In this document: piece by piece, positions 13,985 through 21,661 of the stretch
Numbering within the stretch: the stretch's first letter is position 1
How the letters are laid out: every line of letters starts with the position of its first letter
Source of the DNA: Clostridium sp. 26_22
Lineage (GTDB): Bacteria > Bacillota > Clostridia > TANB77 > CAG-508
Direction of reading: 5' to 3'
Assembly (NCBI GenBank): GCA_001916005.1
Contig: MNRP01000001.1
Coordinates: forward strand, 1 to 24,493
DNA length: 24,493 nucleotides
Notes under the pieces: generated by a model
Database searches by the model: none
The model's input: the letters and a program-made list of their open reading frames with translations, nothing else
What the model was told of the DNA's origin: nothing
Made by a program: the position numbers and the translations under genes

Positions 13985-16147
13985 ATGAAAATTATAAAAA
14001 GGGATGGAACAATAGTTGATTATAATCCAGAAAAAATTAAAATAGCAATACAAAAAGCAAATAATGAGGTATCTGGAAGAGAAAGAGTTTCAGAAAAACA
14101 AATTAAAGAAATAATAAATTATATAGAAGATTTAAAAAAATCTAGAATATTAGTTGAAGATATACAAGATACAATAGAAAGAAAATTAATGGCATATGGA
14201 AAATATCAATTAGCAAAAACATATATTACATATCGTTACACAAGAGAATTAGTAAGAAAAGCAAACACAACAGACCAATCAATAAAAGAATTAATAGAAG
14301 GCGAAAGTGAATATTGGAATAGTGAAAATTCTAATAAAAATGCAACAGTAGTAACAACACAAAGAGATTACTTAGCTGGAATAACAAGTACAGATATAAC
14401 AAGAAGATTTTTATTACCAGAAGATATAGTAAAAGCACATGATGCAGGAATTCTACATTTCCACGATGCAGATTATTTTGCACAAAATGCATTAACAAAC
14501 TGTGAACTTATAAATCTAGAAGACATGTTACAAAATGGTACAATAATGAATGGAGTAATGATAGAAAAACCTCATAGATTTATCACAGCATGTACAATAG
14601 CAACACAAATAATATTAGCAGTTACTTCTTCAACATATGGAGGAGCAACAGTATCATTAGCACATTTAGCACCATTTGTTAGAAGCAGTTATGATAAATA
14701 TTATAAAAAATATAAAGAAAAAGGTTTAACAGAAGAACAATGTAAAAAATTTGCAGAAGATGATACTAAAAAAGAAGTTGCAGATGGAGTTCAAACCTTC
14801 AACTATCAAGTAAATTCAATGACAAATACAAATGGACAAGCACCTTTCTTATCAGTTTGCATGTATTTAGGAGAAACAGAAGAATATAAAAAAGAATTAG
14901 CAATGATAATCGAGGAATTCTTAAACCAAAGAATTTTAGGATTTAAAAATGAAAAAGGTGTATATATAACACCAGCATTTCCAAAATTATTATATGTATT
15001 AGAAGAAGACAACATTCACGAAAATAGTAAATATTGGTACTTAACACAATTAGCTGCAAAATGTACAGCAAAAAGAATGGTTCCAGATTACATATCAGAA
15101 AAGAAAATGAAAGAATTCAAAGTTGACAAAAATGGTGAAGGACATTGTTTCCCATGTATGGGATGCCGTTCATTCTTAACACCATATATTGACCCAGAAA
15201 CAAACAAACCAAAATATTATGGAAGATTTAATCAAGGTGTTGTAACATTAAACTTAGTAGATGTTGCATTATCATCTGGAAAAGACTTCGATAAATTCTG
15301 GGAAATATATGAAGAAAGAATTGAATTATGTCACAGAGCATTACAAGCAAGACATGAAAGATTAAGCAAAGTAACAAGTGATGTAGCACCAATTTTATGG
15401 CAATACGGAGCATTTGCAAGACTTAAAAAAGGTGAAAAAATACATCCATTATTACATGGTGGTTATTCAACAATATCACTTGGTTATGCCGGATTATACG
15501 AATGTGTAAAATACATGACTGGAAATAGCCATACAGACAATGGAAAAGGAAAAGAATTTGCTATACAAGTAATGCAAAAATTAAATGATAAATGTAATGA
15601 ATGGAAAGAAAAAGAAGACATAGATTACAGTGTTTATGGATCACCAATAGAATCAACAACATATAAATTTGCAAAATGTTTAAAAGAAAGATTTGGAGTT
15701 ATAAAAGGAATTACAGATAGAGGTTATATAACAAACTCATATCATGTACCTGTATTTGAAGAAATAGACGCATTTTCAAAATTAAAATTAGAAAGTGAAT
15801 TCCAAAGATTAAGTCCAGGAGGAGCTATATCTTATGTAGAAACACCAAACTTACAAGACAACTTAGAAGTTGTACTTCAAATAATCAAATTTATTTATGA
15901 CAATATAATGTATGCAGAATTAAATACAAAATCTGATTATTGCCAAGAATGTGGTTATACAGGAGAAATCTTAATAGATGATAATTTAGAATGGTATTGC
16001 CCAAACTGTGGTAATAGAGATCACAATACATTAAATGTAGCAAGAAGAACTTGTGGATATATAGGAAGCAATTTCTGGAACAAAGGAAGAACAGAAGAAA
16101 TAAAAGAAAGAGTTTTACACATAGATAACAAAGATGATAAAGAATAA
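13985..16147 (+). CDS. nrdD: anaerobic (class III) ribonucleoside-triphosphate reductase
   Basis: This glycyl-radical enzyme makes deoxyribonucleotides for DNA synthesis without oxygen, using formate as reductant. It has 720 aa from ATG 13985, which follows AAGGAG at 8-base spacing; earlier in-frame ATGs are too near or precede the site. Residues 1-90 form an ATP-cone for allosteric control (IIKRDGTIVDYNPEKIKIAI). The catalytic thiyl residue is probably Cys292 in PFLSVCMYLG. The C-terminal zinc site is Cys653/656 (CQEC) and Cys672/675 (CPNC). The glycyl radical is Gly691 in RTCGYIGS. nrdG follows after 31 bp. The presence of this enzyme supports an anaerobic lifestyle. Confidence 0.97.
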   Translation: MKIIKRDGTIVDYNPEKIKIAIQKANNEVSGRERVSEKQIKEIINYIEDLKKSRILVEDIQDTIERKLMAYGKYQLAKTYITYRYTRELVRKANTTDQSIKELIEGESEYWNSENSNKNATVVTTQRDYLAGITSTDITRRFLLPEDIVKAHDAGILHFHDADYFAQNALTNCELINLEDMLQNGTIMNGVMIEKPHRFITACTIATQIILAVTSSTYGGATVSLAHLAPFVRSSYDKYYKKYKEKGLTEEQCKKFAEDDTKKEVADGVQTFNYQVNSMTNTNGQAPFLSVCMYLGETEEYKKELAMIIEEFLNQRILGFKNEKGVYITPAFPKLLYVLEEDNIHENSKYWYLTQLAAKCTAKRMVPDYISEKKMKEFKVDKNGEGHCFPCMGCRSFLTPYIDPETNKPKYYGRFNQGVVTLNLVDVALSSGKDFDKFWEIYEERIELCHRALQARHERLSKVTSDVAPILWQYGAFARLKKGEKIHPLLHGGYSTISLGYAGLYECVKYMTGNSHTDNGKGKEFAIQVMQKLNDKCNEWKEKEDIDYSVYGSPIESTTYKFAKCLKERFGVIKGITDRGYITNSYHVPVFEEIDAFSKLKLESEFQRLSPGGAISYVETPNLQDNLEVVLQIIKFIYDNIMYAELNTKSDYCQECGYTGEILIDDNLEWYCPNCGNRDHNTLNVARRTCGYIGSNFWNKGRTEEIKERVLHIDNKDDKE

Positions 16148-16178
16148 AACATTAAACGATGAATAGAGGTAAAAACAA

Positions 16179-16667
16179 ATGAGATATAACAAAATCAGAA
16201 AAATGGACATCTCAGATGGCCCAGGTGTAAGAGTATCAATATTTATGCAAGGATGTACTTTCAATTGCAAAAATTGTTTTAATAAAGAAACACATGATTT
16301 TAATGGAGGTAAAGAATTTACTGATGATACAATAAAAAGAGTTTTAGAATTATGTGAAAATGAAAATGTAGAAGGATTATCAATATTAGGAGGAGAACCA
16401 ATGAACCCTAAAAATATTGATGGAACTACAAAACTTGCAAAATCATTTAAGGAAAAATTTCCTAACAAAAATTTATGGGCTTGGTCAGGATATCTATTTG
16501 ATAAAGACTTAAAAGATAAAGATGTTGTAAAATACTTAGATGTACTAGTAGATGGTCAATATGTAGATGAATTACATAATCCAACTTTAAAATGGAAAGG
16601 CTCTGCAAATCAAAGAGTTATTGATGTACAAAAAAGTTTGGAACAAAATAATGTAGTATTATTGTAG
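16179..16667 (+). CDS. nrdG: anaerobic ribonucleotide reductase activating protein
   Basis: NrdG is the radical SAM activase that generates the glycyl radical on NrdD. At 162 aa it has the usual compact length. The [4Fe-4S]-binding cysteines are Cys26, Cys30 and Cys33 in QGCTFNCKNCFN (C-x3-C-x2-C). The SAM-binding GGEPMNPKN and the conserved MDISDGPGVRVSIFMQG start are present. A TAGAGGT ribosome site precedes ATG 16179. It forms an operon with nrdD and ends at a terminator. As an iron-sulfur enzyme it depends on the suf products encoded just upstream, a functional though not transcriptional link. Confidence 0.96.
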   Translation: MRYNKIRKMDISDGPGVRVSIFMQGCTFNCKNCFNKETHDFNGGKEFTDDTIKRVLELCENENVEGLSILGGEPMNPKNIDGTTKLAKSFKEKFPNKNLWAWSGYLFDKDLKDKDVVKYLDVLVDGQYVDELHNPTLKWKGSANQRVIDVQKSLEQNNVVLL

Positions 16668-16700
16668 AAAAATGGGTATAATTCCCATTTTTCTTATTTT
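16668..16700 (+). terminator. Rho-independent terminator after nrdG
   Basis: A perfect 9-bp stem (AAAAATGGG/CCCATTTTT, 16668-16676 and 16684-16692) with a 7-base loop is followed by a CTTATTTTTT run. It closes the nrdDG operon. Confidence 0.88.
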
Positions 16701-16730
16701 TTGACATAAAACTATGGAGAAAAACATAAA

Positions 16731-16741
16731 AATGTGATAAT
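16731..16741 (+). promoter_or_regulatory. possible extended -10 promoter of tcdA
   Basis: TGT-GATAAT (16733-16741) is an extended -10 pattern 49 bp before the tcdA start. A TTGACA at 16701-16706 lies too far upstream for standard spacing to it, and pairs only with a weak CATAAA at 16725-16730. Which pair is used is uncertain. Confidence 0.35.
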
Positions 16742-16790
16742 ATATATAAAATACGTTAAAAGAGAGAGAAAAAAGAAAGGAAAAATCAAA

Positions 16791-17549
16791 ATGCTAGACC
16801 AATTTTCAAGAACAGAATTATTATTAGGAAAAGAAAAAATAGAAAAATTAAGTAAAACAAAAGTTGCAGTATTTGGAATAGGAGGAGTAGGATCTTTTGT
16901 AGTAGAAGGATTAGTAAGAGCCGGAGTAGGAAAGTTCGTATTAGTAGATGATGACAAAATATGTTTAACAAATCTAAACAGACAAATACATGCAACAAGA
17001 AAAACAATTGGAAAATACAAAGTAGATGTGATGAAAGAAAGAATATTAGAAATAAATCCAAATGCTGAAGTAGAAACATACAAACATTTCTATCTTCCAA
17101 ACTCAGAAGAAACAATACTTGATAAAAGTATTGATTATATAGTAGATGCGGTAGATACAGTAACTGCAAAAATTGAATTAGTAATGCAAGCAGATAAATT
17201 AAATATTCCTATAATATCAGCAATGGGAACAGGAAACAAACTAGACCCAACAAGATTTGAAGTAACAGATATATACAAAACAAGTATATGTCCACTTGCA
17301 AAAGTAATGAGAAAGGAATTAAAGGCTAGAGGGATAAAAAAATTAAAAGTAGTATATTCAAAAGAGGAGCCCTTAAAACCATATGAAGGAATAGAAAATA
17401 GTTGTAAAAACCATTGTATATGTCCACCTGGAACAAAAAGAAAATGCACAATAAGAAATCAAATACCAGGAAGTGTATCATTTGTTCCATCAGTTGTTGG
17501 AATGATTATTGCTGGAGAAGTAATAAAAGATGTGATTGAAATTAATTAG
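16791..17549 (+). CDS. tcdA: TcdA, tRNA threonylcarbamoyladenosine dehydratase
   Basis: This E1-like (ThiF/MoeB superfamily) enzyme uses ATP to cyclise t6A to ct6A at position 37 of ANN-decoding tRNAs. The protein is 252 aa from ATG 16791 after GAAAGG; a frame from 16734 is longer but lacks a ribosome site. The Rossmann motif is GIGGVGS (29-35), followed by VDDDKICLTNLNRQI with the conserved adenylation Asp and Arg, and YIVDAVDTVTAK. The opening DQFSRTELLLGKE is typical of TcdA and separates it from ThiF and MoeB. A Cys-rich tract (SCKNHCICPPGTKRKC, near 205-220) is present. It stands alone behind the nrd terminator and is the last intact gene before a degraded stretch. Confidence 0.9.
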   Translation: MLDQFSRTELLLGKEKIEKLSKTKVAVFGIGGVGSFVVEGLVRAGVGKFVLVDDDKICLTNLNRQIHATRKTIGKYKVDVMKERILEINPNAEVETYKHFYLPNSEETILDKSIDYIVDAVDTVTAKIELVMQADKLNIPIISAMGTGNKLDPTRFEVTDIYKTSICPLAKVMRKELKARGIKKLKVVYSKEEPLKPYEGIENSCKNHCICPPGTKRKCTIRNQIPGSVSFVPSVVGMIIAGEVIKDVIEIN

Positions 17550-17566
17550 TTTTTTTTTAAGTAACC

Positions 17567-17697
17567 GCCCCCAAAAAAGTAATTTCTTAATATTCGCGTT
17601 GCCCTATTTAAGAAAATGTAACTCACTGACGTTCGGACATTTTCTAAAACGGTCACCCACGGATCACTTGAATATTAAGAAATTATTTTTTGGGGGC
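17567..17697. repeat. nested palindromic element of about 131 bp
   Basis: A left arm (17567-17595, begins GCCCCCAAAAAAG) and right arm (17670-17697, ends TTTTTTGGGGGC) are complementary over 28 bp with one bulged base. Between them is a second hairpin (AGAAAATGT 17611-17619 with ACATTTTCT 17637-17645), separated by G/C-richer linkers containing CGCGTTGCCC and ACGGTCACCC. The base composition is visibly unlike the surroundings. An open frame that crosses it (17536-17757) has no homology or ribosome site and is not a gene. It may be a mobile palindromic element of the MITE/REP kind or a structured RNA; it occurs once here. Confidence 0.7.
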
Positions 17698-17716
17698 TTC
17701 TCTACAATTTTATATG

Positions 17717-17757
17717 AAAAACTTATTTTTGATAAATTCAAAGATAAGTTTTTTTGA
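17717..17757 (+). terminator. long-stem Rho-independent terminator
   Basis: AAAAACTTAT (17717-17726) pairs with ATAAGTTTTT (17744-17753), and the stem continues inward through a T-G pair and TTTGA/TCAAA, giving about 16 bp followed by seven T's. No gene directly precedes it except tcdA about 170 bp upstream, so it may belong to the palindromic element or to a lost gene. Confidence 0.75.
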
Positions 17758-17773
17758 TTTTAAATTGTTTTAA

Positions 17774-18045
17774 AAGTTCACAAAGCTTTCACAAAACTTT
17801 ATAGAAAAATCAGAAGACATAAATCTAACACTAAAAGAAACCAGAAGATTAAGCAAACTAATAAAAGAATTAATGGAACTAGCAAGAGCAGACAACAAAA
17901 AATAAAAATAGAAAAACAATCAACAGATATAAATGAATTAATAAAAGAAATAGTAAAACCATATGTAGAACTTGCAACAATCCAGAATAAAAAATTAAAA
18001 TTAGAACTTGAATATAATAAGAAAATTCAAATAATAAAAATATAA
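17774..18045 (+). pseudogene. relic of a sensor histidine kinase
   Basis: Two frames carry pieces of a histidine kinase. The first (17774-17905) reads KSEDINLTLKETRRLSKLIK then ELMELARADNKK and stops. The second, shifted at an A-run near 17897-17910, reads IEKQSTDINELIKEIVKPYV then ELATIQNKKLKLELEYNKKI and stops at 18043-18045. Together these match the second dimerisation helix and the start of the ATPase domain. The sensor, the phospho-acceptor His and the N, G1 and G2 boxes are missing, so nothing functional can be made. A TTCACA-N5-TTCACA response-regulator-type site lies at its 5' edge, possibly left over from the lost two-component operon. Frameshift plus double truncation indicate an old deletion. 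Confidence 0.7.
17777..17793 (+). promoter_or_regulatory. second TTCACA-N5-TTCACA direct repeat
   Basis: TTCACA (17777-17782) and TTCACA (17788-17793) repeat with the same 11-bp period as the site at 1512-1528. It stands at the edge of the histidine-kinase relic. It may be a remnant autoregulatory site of a two-component operon. Confidence 0.35.
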
Positions 18046-18067
18046 TAAAACAAAAAACGACTAAATG

Positions 18068-18096
18068 TTGAAAATTTTTTCAATATCTGTTATTAT
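18068..18096 (+). promoter_or_regulatory. promoter of the glycolipid cluster
   Basis: TTGAAA (18068-18073) and TATTAT (18091-18096) with a 17-bp spacer precede the first glycosyltransferase start by 29 bp. The -35 lies in a near-palindrome (TTGAAAATTTTTTCAA, 18068-18083, one mismatch), which could be an operator. Confidence 0.65.
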
Positions 18097-18125
18097 ATAA
18101 AAGAAAAAAATAGTAGGGGAAGAAA

Positions 18126-18971
18126 ATGATTAATATATTATTATGTGGAAACCAAAAAGTATTTGATGGAGCACTATCAGAACTAATATCAATTACAAAT
18201 AAAACAAAAGAAGCAATTACATGTTATATATTTACAATGGATGTATCAAGAATAAAACCAGAATATACATGTATAGAAGATGAGCAAGTGGAATTTTTAG
18301 ACCAAGTGGTCAAAAGCAAAAATCCAGAAAATAAAATAATAAAAGTAGATGTAACAAATATATATGAAAGAGAATTTGCAAATTGTGCAAATGAAACAGC
18401 ATATTGTACACCATATACATTACTTAGATTGCTAGCTGATTTAGTTCCAAACATGCCAGATAAATTACTATATTTAGATATAGATATGATGGCAAATGGT
18501 GATATTTCTCCATTATATCATACTGATATTGAAGAATATGAATATGCAGCAGTAAAAGAAAAATATGGTAGCAAAATGATTAGACCAGATTATATCAATG
18601 CAGGAATGTTACTTTTAAACATGAAAAAAATAAAAGAAACAAAATTATTAGAAAAAGCAAGAGAATTAATAAAAAGAAAAAAATTATTATTTGCTGACCA
18701 AGATGCTATTTTCTGGAATACAACTAAGAAAAAATTATTACCAAGAAAATATAATGAACAAGCAAGTTTTAATAAAAAAGATACAGTAATTTGCCATTTC
18801 TGTAAAAGATTATTGTGGTTACCATACCCACATACAGAAAATTATAAACAATGGAATATTGAAGAAATACATAAATATTTAAAATGCTATACATTTGATA
18901 AGGATTTAGAAGAATACAAAAAATTAAAAGAACAATACATTGAACAAAAAACAGAAAAAGTTTTGCAATAA
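18126..18971 (+). CDS. GT8-family glycosyltransferase
   Basis: This 281-aa cytoplasmic retaining glycosyltransferase is of the GT8 (LgtC/glycogenin-like) fold, transferring glucose or galactose from a UDP-sugar. The metal-binding DxD is Asp118-Ile-Asp120 in LLYLDIDMMANGDI, preceded by YTLLRLLADLVP. The acceptor-side motifs YINAGMLLLNM and LLFADQDAIFWNT (the family's DQD) are present, and CHFCKRLLWLPY near 220-232 is the closing metal-His region. GT8 enzymes in Gram-positive bacteria decorate teichoic acids, glycolipids or surface proteins; the acceptor is unknown here. An AGGGGAAG site precedes ATG 18126. The next gene begins 18 bp downstream, starting a four-gene run. Confidence 0.88.
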   Translation: MINILLCGNQKVFDGALSELISITNKTKEAITCYIFTMDVSRIKPEYTCIEDEQVEFLDQVVKSKNPENKIIKVDVTNIYEREFANCANETAYCTPYTLLRLLADLVPNMPDKLLYLDIDMMANGDISPLYHTDIEEYEYAAVKEKYGSKMIRPDYINAGMLLLNMKKIKETKLLEKARELIKRKKLLFADQDAIFWNTTKKKLLPRKYNEQASFNKKDTVICHFCKRLLWLPYPHTENYKQWNIEEIHKYLKCYTFDKDLEEYKKLKEQYIEQKTEKVLQ

Positions 18972-18989
18972 TGAAAGGGGAAAAATAAA

Positions 18990-20852
18990 ATGGAAAACAA
19001 TTTAGAGGTAATACCAATATTTTTTGCAGTAGATGATGGTTATGTACCATTTTTAGCGGTAGCACTTCAATCATTAATAGAAAACTCATCAAAAAATTAT
19101 TACTACTCAATAAAAATATTGTATACAAATATTAATGAGGAAAACAAGAAAAAAATAAATAAATATAAAAAGGAAAATGTAAATATAGAATTTGTCGATT
19201 TGAATTATTATATTGAAAAAGTAAAAGATAAATTATATACACGTGATTATTATACAAAAACAACATATTTTAGATTATTTATACCAGATTTATACCCACA
19301 ATATGATAAAGTTTTATATCTTGATAGTGATATAGTTGTATTAGGAGATATAGCAGAATTATATAATACAAATATAAAAGGAAATCTAGTCGCTGCTGTT
19401 CCAGACGACAGTGTACAAACAATACCAGAATTTGCAGAATATGTAGAAAAAGTTGTAGGTGTTGCAAGTTATAAAAATTACTTTAATGCAGGAATTTTAT
19501 TAATGAATTTAGACGAATTCAGAAAAATAGATTTCCAAGATAAATTCTTATATCTATTAGAAACAGTAAAATTTAGTGTAGCGCAAGACCAAGATTATTT
19601 AAATAGACTTTGTAAAGGAAGAACTGTATTAGTAGATAGAGTATGGGACAGAATGCCTATAAAAGTCGAAGGAGTAGAAGATAAAAAACTTAAATTGATT
19701 CACTATAATTTAGCATACAAGCCATGGCATTTTGATAACATTTTATATCAAGAGTATTTTTGGAAATATGCTGAAAAAACCGAATTTATAAAAGAAATAA
19801 AAGAAATAAAAAATTCTTACACAGAAGAAGAACGTTTTAGAGATATGGAACAATTCAAAAATTTAAAAGCTCTTTGCATGAAAGAAGCTGATTGTGTAGG
19901 GGATGACAGAATGTTCAGAAAATGTAATCAAGAAAAGAAACATAGAGAACATAGAAAATATAGTCTAGGAAATTTGAGAAAAAATAAAGTAATAGAATCT
20001 CAAAGTAGAGAAGAGACATATGAAAAAATTAGAGATTTAGAAAGAAACGGAATTTTTGATTTAGATGTAGAACAAGACCCACCAACAATCCCATTAACAC
20101 CAGATAAAGTTGACTATTTAAGGGAAAAAGGATTAAGCAAAATAAAAAATATGTTAGCAAATCAAGTTGCCAGAACCCAAATAAAAGAATTAGTAAAAGA
20201 AAAGAAATTAATCATAAAAGACATAAAAGGCCTTGAAAATCTTGAAGAAATAAATACAGGAGCAATGTTAACATGTAACCATTTTAATCCAAATGATTCT
20301 TATGCAGTAGAATTAGCATTTAGAAGTAATAAAAAATTTAAAAATAAGAAATTATACAGAATAATAAGAGAAGGAAATTATACTAATTTTCCAGGTCTTC
20401 CAGGATTTTTCTTTAGAAATTGTGATACATTACCATTAAGTGCAAATACAAGTACAATGATAGAATTTATGAAAGCAGTAGATACTATTTTACAAAGAGG
20501 AGAATTCATATTAATATATCCAGAGCAAAGCATGTGGTGGAATTATAGAAAACCAAAGCCACTAAAAATAGGGGCATATAAAATGGCAGCCAAAAACAAT
20601 GTACCAGTTATTCCAATATTTATAACAATGGAAGACAGTGAAATTATTGGAGATGATGGGGAACCAGTACAAGAATACACAGTTAATATTGCCAAACCAA
20701 TCTATCCAGATGAAAATTTATCAATAAAAGAAAATACAGAAAAAATGAAAGAAGAAAATGCAAAAGTTTGGAAAGAAATATATGAAGACTTTTACAAAAT
20801 ACCACTTGAATATACAACAATTAAAGAAGACAAGGAAACAGTAAATGAATAA
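18990..20852 (+). CDS. GT8 glycosyltransferase fused to a PlsC-type acyltransferase
   Basis: This 620-aa protein has two enzymatic halves. Residues 1-270 are a GT8 glycosyltransferase: IPIFFAVDDGYVPFLAVAL, DxD at Asp112-Ser-Asp114 in YLDSDIVVLGDI, NAGILLMNLDEF, AQDQDYLNRLC, and LIHYNLAYKPWHF as the C-terminal His motif. Residues about 300-400 are a charged linker. Residues about 400-620 are a lysophospholipid-type acyltransferase with HX4D (His431, Asp436 in CNHFNPND), a PGLPGFFFRN substrate motif, and Glu512 in YPEQSMWW. One protein could thus glycosylate and acylate the same lipid or glycan. AAAGGGG precedes ATG 18990, and its end overlaps the next gene by 8 bases. No frame break suggests an artefact. 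Substrates are unknown. Confidence 0.9.
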   Translation: MENNLEVIPIFFAVDDGYVPFLAVALQSLIENSSKNYYYSIKILYTNINEENKKKINKYKKENVNIEFVDLNYYIEKVKDKLYTRDYYTKTTYFRLFIPDLYPQYDKVLYLDSDIVVLGDIAELYNTNIKGNLVAAVPDDSVQTIPEFAEYVEKVVGVASYKNYFNAGILLMNLDEFRKIDFQDKFLYLLETVKFSVAQDQDYLNRLCKGRTVLVDRVWDRMPIKVEGVEDKKLKLIHYNLAYKPWHFDNILYQEYFWKYAEKTEFIKEIKEIKNSYTEEERFRDMEQFKNLKALCMKEADCVGDDRMFRKCNQEKKHREHRKYSLGNLRKNKVIESQSREETYEKIRDLERNGIFDLDVEQDPPTIPLTPDKVDYLREKGLSKIKNMLANQVARTQIKELVKEKKLIIKDIKGLENLEEINTGAMLTCNHFNPNDSYAVELAFRSNKKFKNKKLYRIIREGNYTNFPGLPGFFFRNCDTLPLSANTSTMIEFMKAVDTILQRGEFILIYPEQSMWWNYRKPKPLKIGAYKMAAKNNVPVIPIFITMEDSEIIGDDGEPVQEYTVNIAKPIYPDENLSIKENTEKMKEENAKVWKEIYEDFYKIPLEYTTIKEDKETVNE

Positions 20853-21618
20853 AATAATATATTATGAAGATGAATTAAATGATGAATTTTCAAAGTCATC
20901 AATTGAACCTAGAATTATTGATGAAAATTACAAATATGTGCATAAAAATCCATTATGGAATTTATGCTCTTTTGTTTTACAAAACATTCTAAGTGTTCCA
21001 ATAAAAATTTTGTATGCAAAAATAAAATTTAGAATAAAATATATAGGGAAAGAAAAAATAAAACCATATAAAAATGAAGGGTACTTCATATATGGAAACC
21101 ATACTCAACCATTTGCAGATACATTTATACCAAGTATACCAATGTACCCTAAAAGGAACTTTCTCATTGTGAATCCAGTAAACATATCACTTAAAGGAAC
21201 TGGAACACTAGTAGAAATGTTAGGAGCAATGCCAATTCCAAGTAACAAAAGTGCAATGAAAAATTTTCTAGAAGCAATAAAGCAAAAAACGAATAAAGGT
21301 TATGCAATAACAATTTACCCAGAAGCGCATATATGGCCATACTATACAAAAATTAGACCATTTAAAGATGTATCTTTTAAATATCCAGTTCAACTAGAAA
21401 AACCAGCATTTTGTATTACAAATACATATCAAAGTTATGGAAAAAATAACAAAAAAATAAAAATTGTATCTTATATAGATGGACCATTTTATCCAAATAA
21501 AGAACTAACACTAAAAGAACAACAAAAAGAATTAAGAAACAAAATCTATAACTGTATGGAAGAAAGAAGCAAAAATAGTAATATAGAACATATAAAATAT
21601 ATAAAAAAAGTCATTTAA
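20845..21618 (+). CDS. PlsC-like acyltransferase with altered HX5D motif
   Basis: This 257-aa protein has a hydrophobic N-terminal region (about 35-65, WNLCSFVLQNILSVPIKILY) that would bind the membrane, then an acyltransferase domain. The catalytic motif reads GNHTQPFAD, His86 to Asp92, so five rather than four residues separate the pair. Other blocks fit: MLGAMPIP, and Glu160 in IYPEAHIWPYY followed by KIRPFKDVSFKYPVQLEKPA. It resembles the acyltransferase half of the preceding fusion and shares the YPE-x-x-x-W context, so the two probably act on related lipid acceptors. It overlaps that gene by 8 bases (ATGAATAA), implying coupled translation. Whether the spacing variant is active is uncertain. 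Confidence 0.8.
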   Translation: MNKIIYYEDELNDEFSKSSIEPRIIDENYKYVHKNPLWNLCSFVLQNILSVPIKILYAKIKFRIKYIGKEKIKPYKNEGYFIYGNHTQPFADTFIPSIPMYPKRNFLIVNPVNISLKGTGTLVEMLGAMPIPSNKSAMKNFLEAIKQKTNKGYAITIYPEAHIWPYYTKIRPFKDVSFKYPVQLEKPAFCITNTYQSYGKNNKKIKIVSYIDGPFYPNKELTLKEQQKELRNKIYNCMEERSKNSNIEHIKYIKKVI

Positions 21619-21661
21619 AAGTCACAAATATATGTTATCATACAAAAGTGGGAGAAAAACA

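Noticed and set aside
13985..16147. Earlier nrdD start at 13940 or 13979
   Set aside because: The AAGGAG site is at 13971-13976, so 13940 precedes it and 13979 is only 2 bases away; 13985 fits best and begins with the family-typical MKIIKRDG.
16701..16730. TTGACA with CATAAA as the certain tcdA promoter
   Set aside because: The -10 is poor and the spacing is 18; the extended -10 at 16733-16741 is at least as good, so neither is called firmly.
17536..17757. Open reading frame of 73 codons after tcdA
   Set aside because: It runs through the palindromic element and a terminator, has no ribosome site and no recognisable protein pattern; its start lies inside tcdA.
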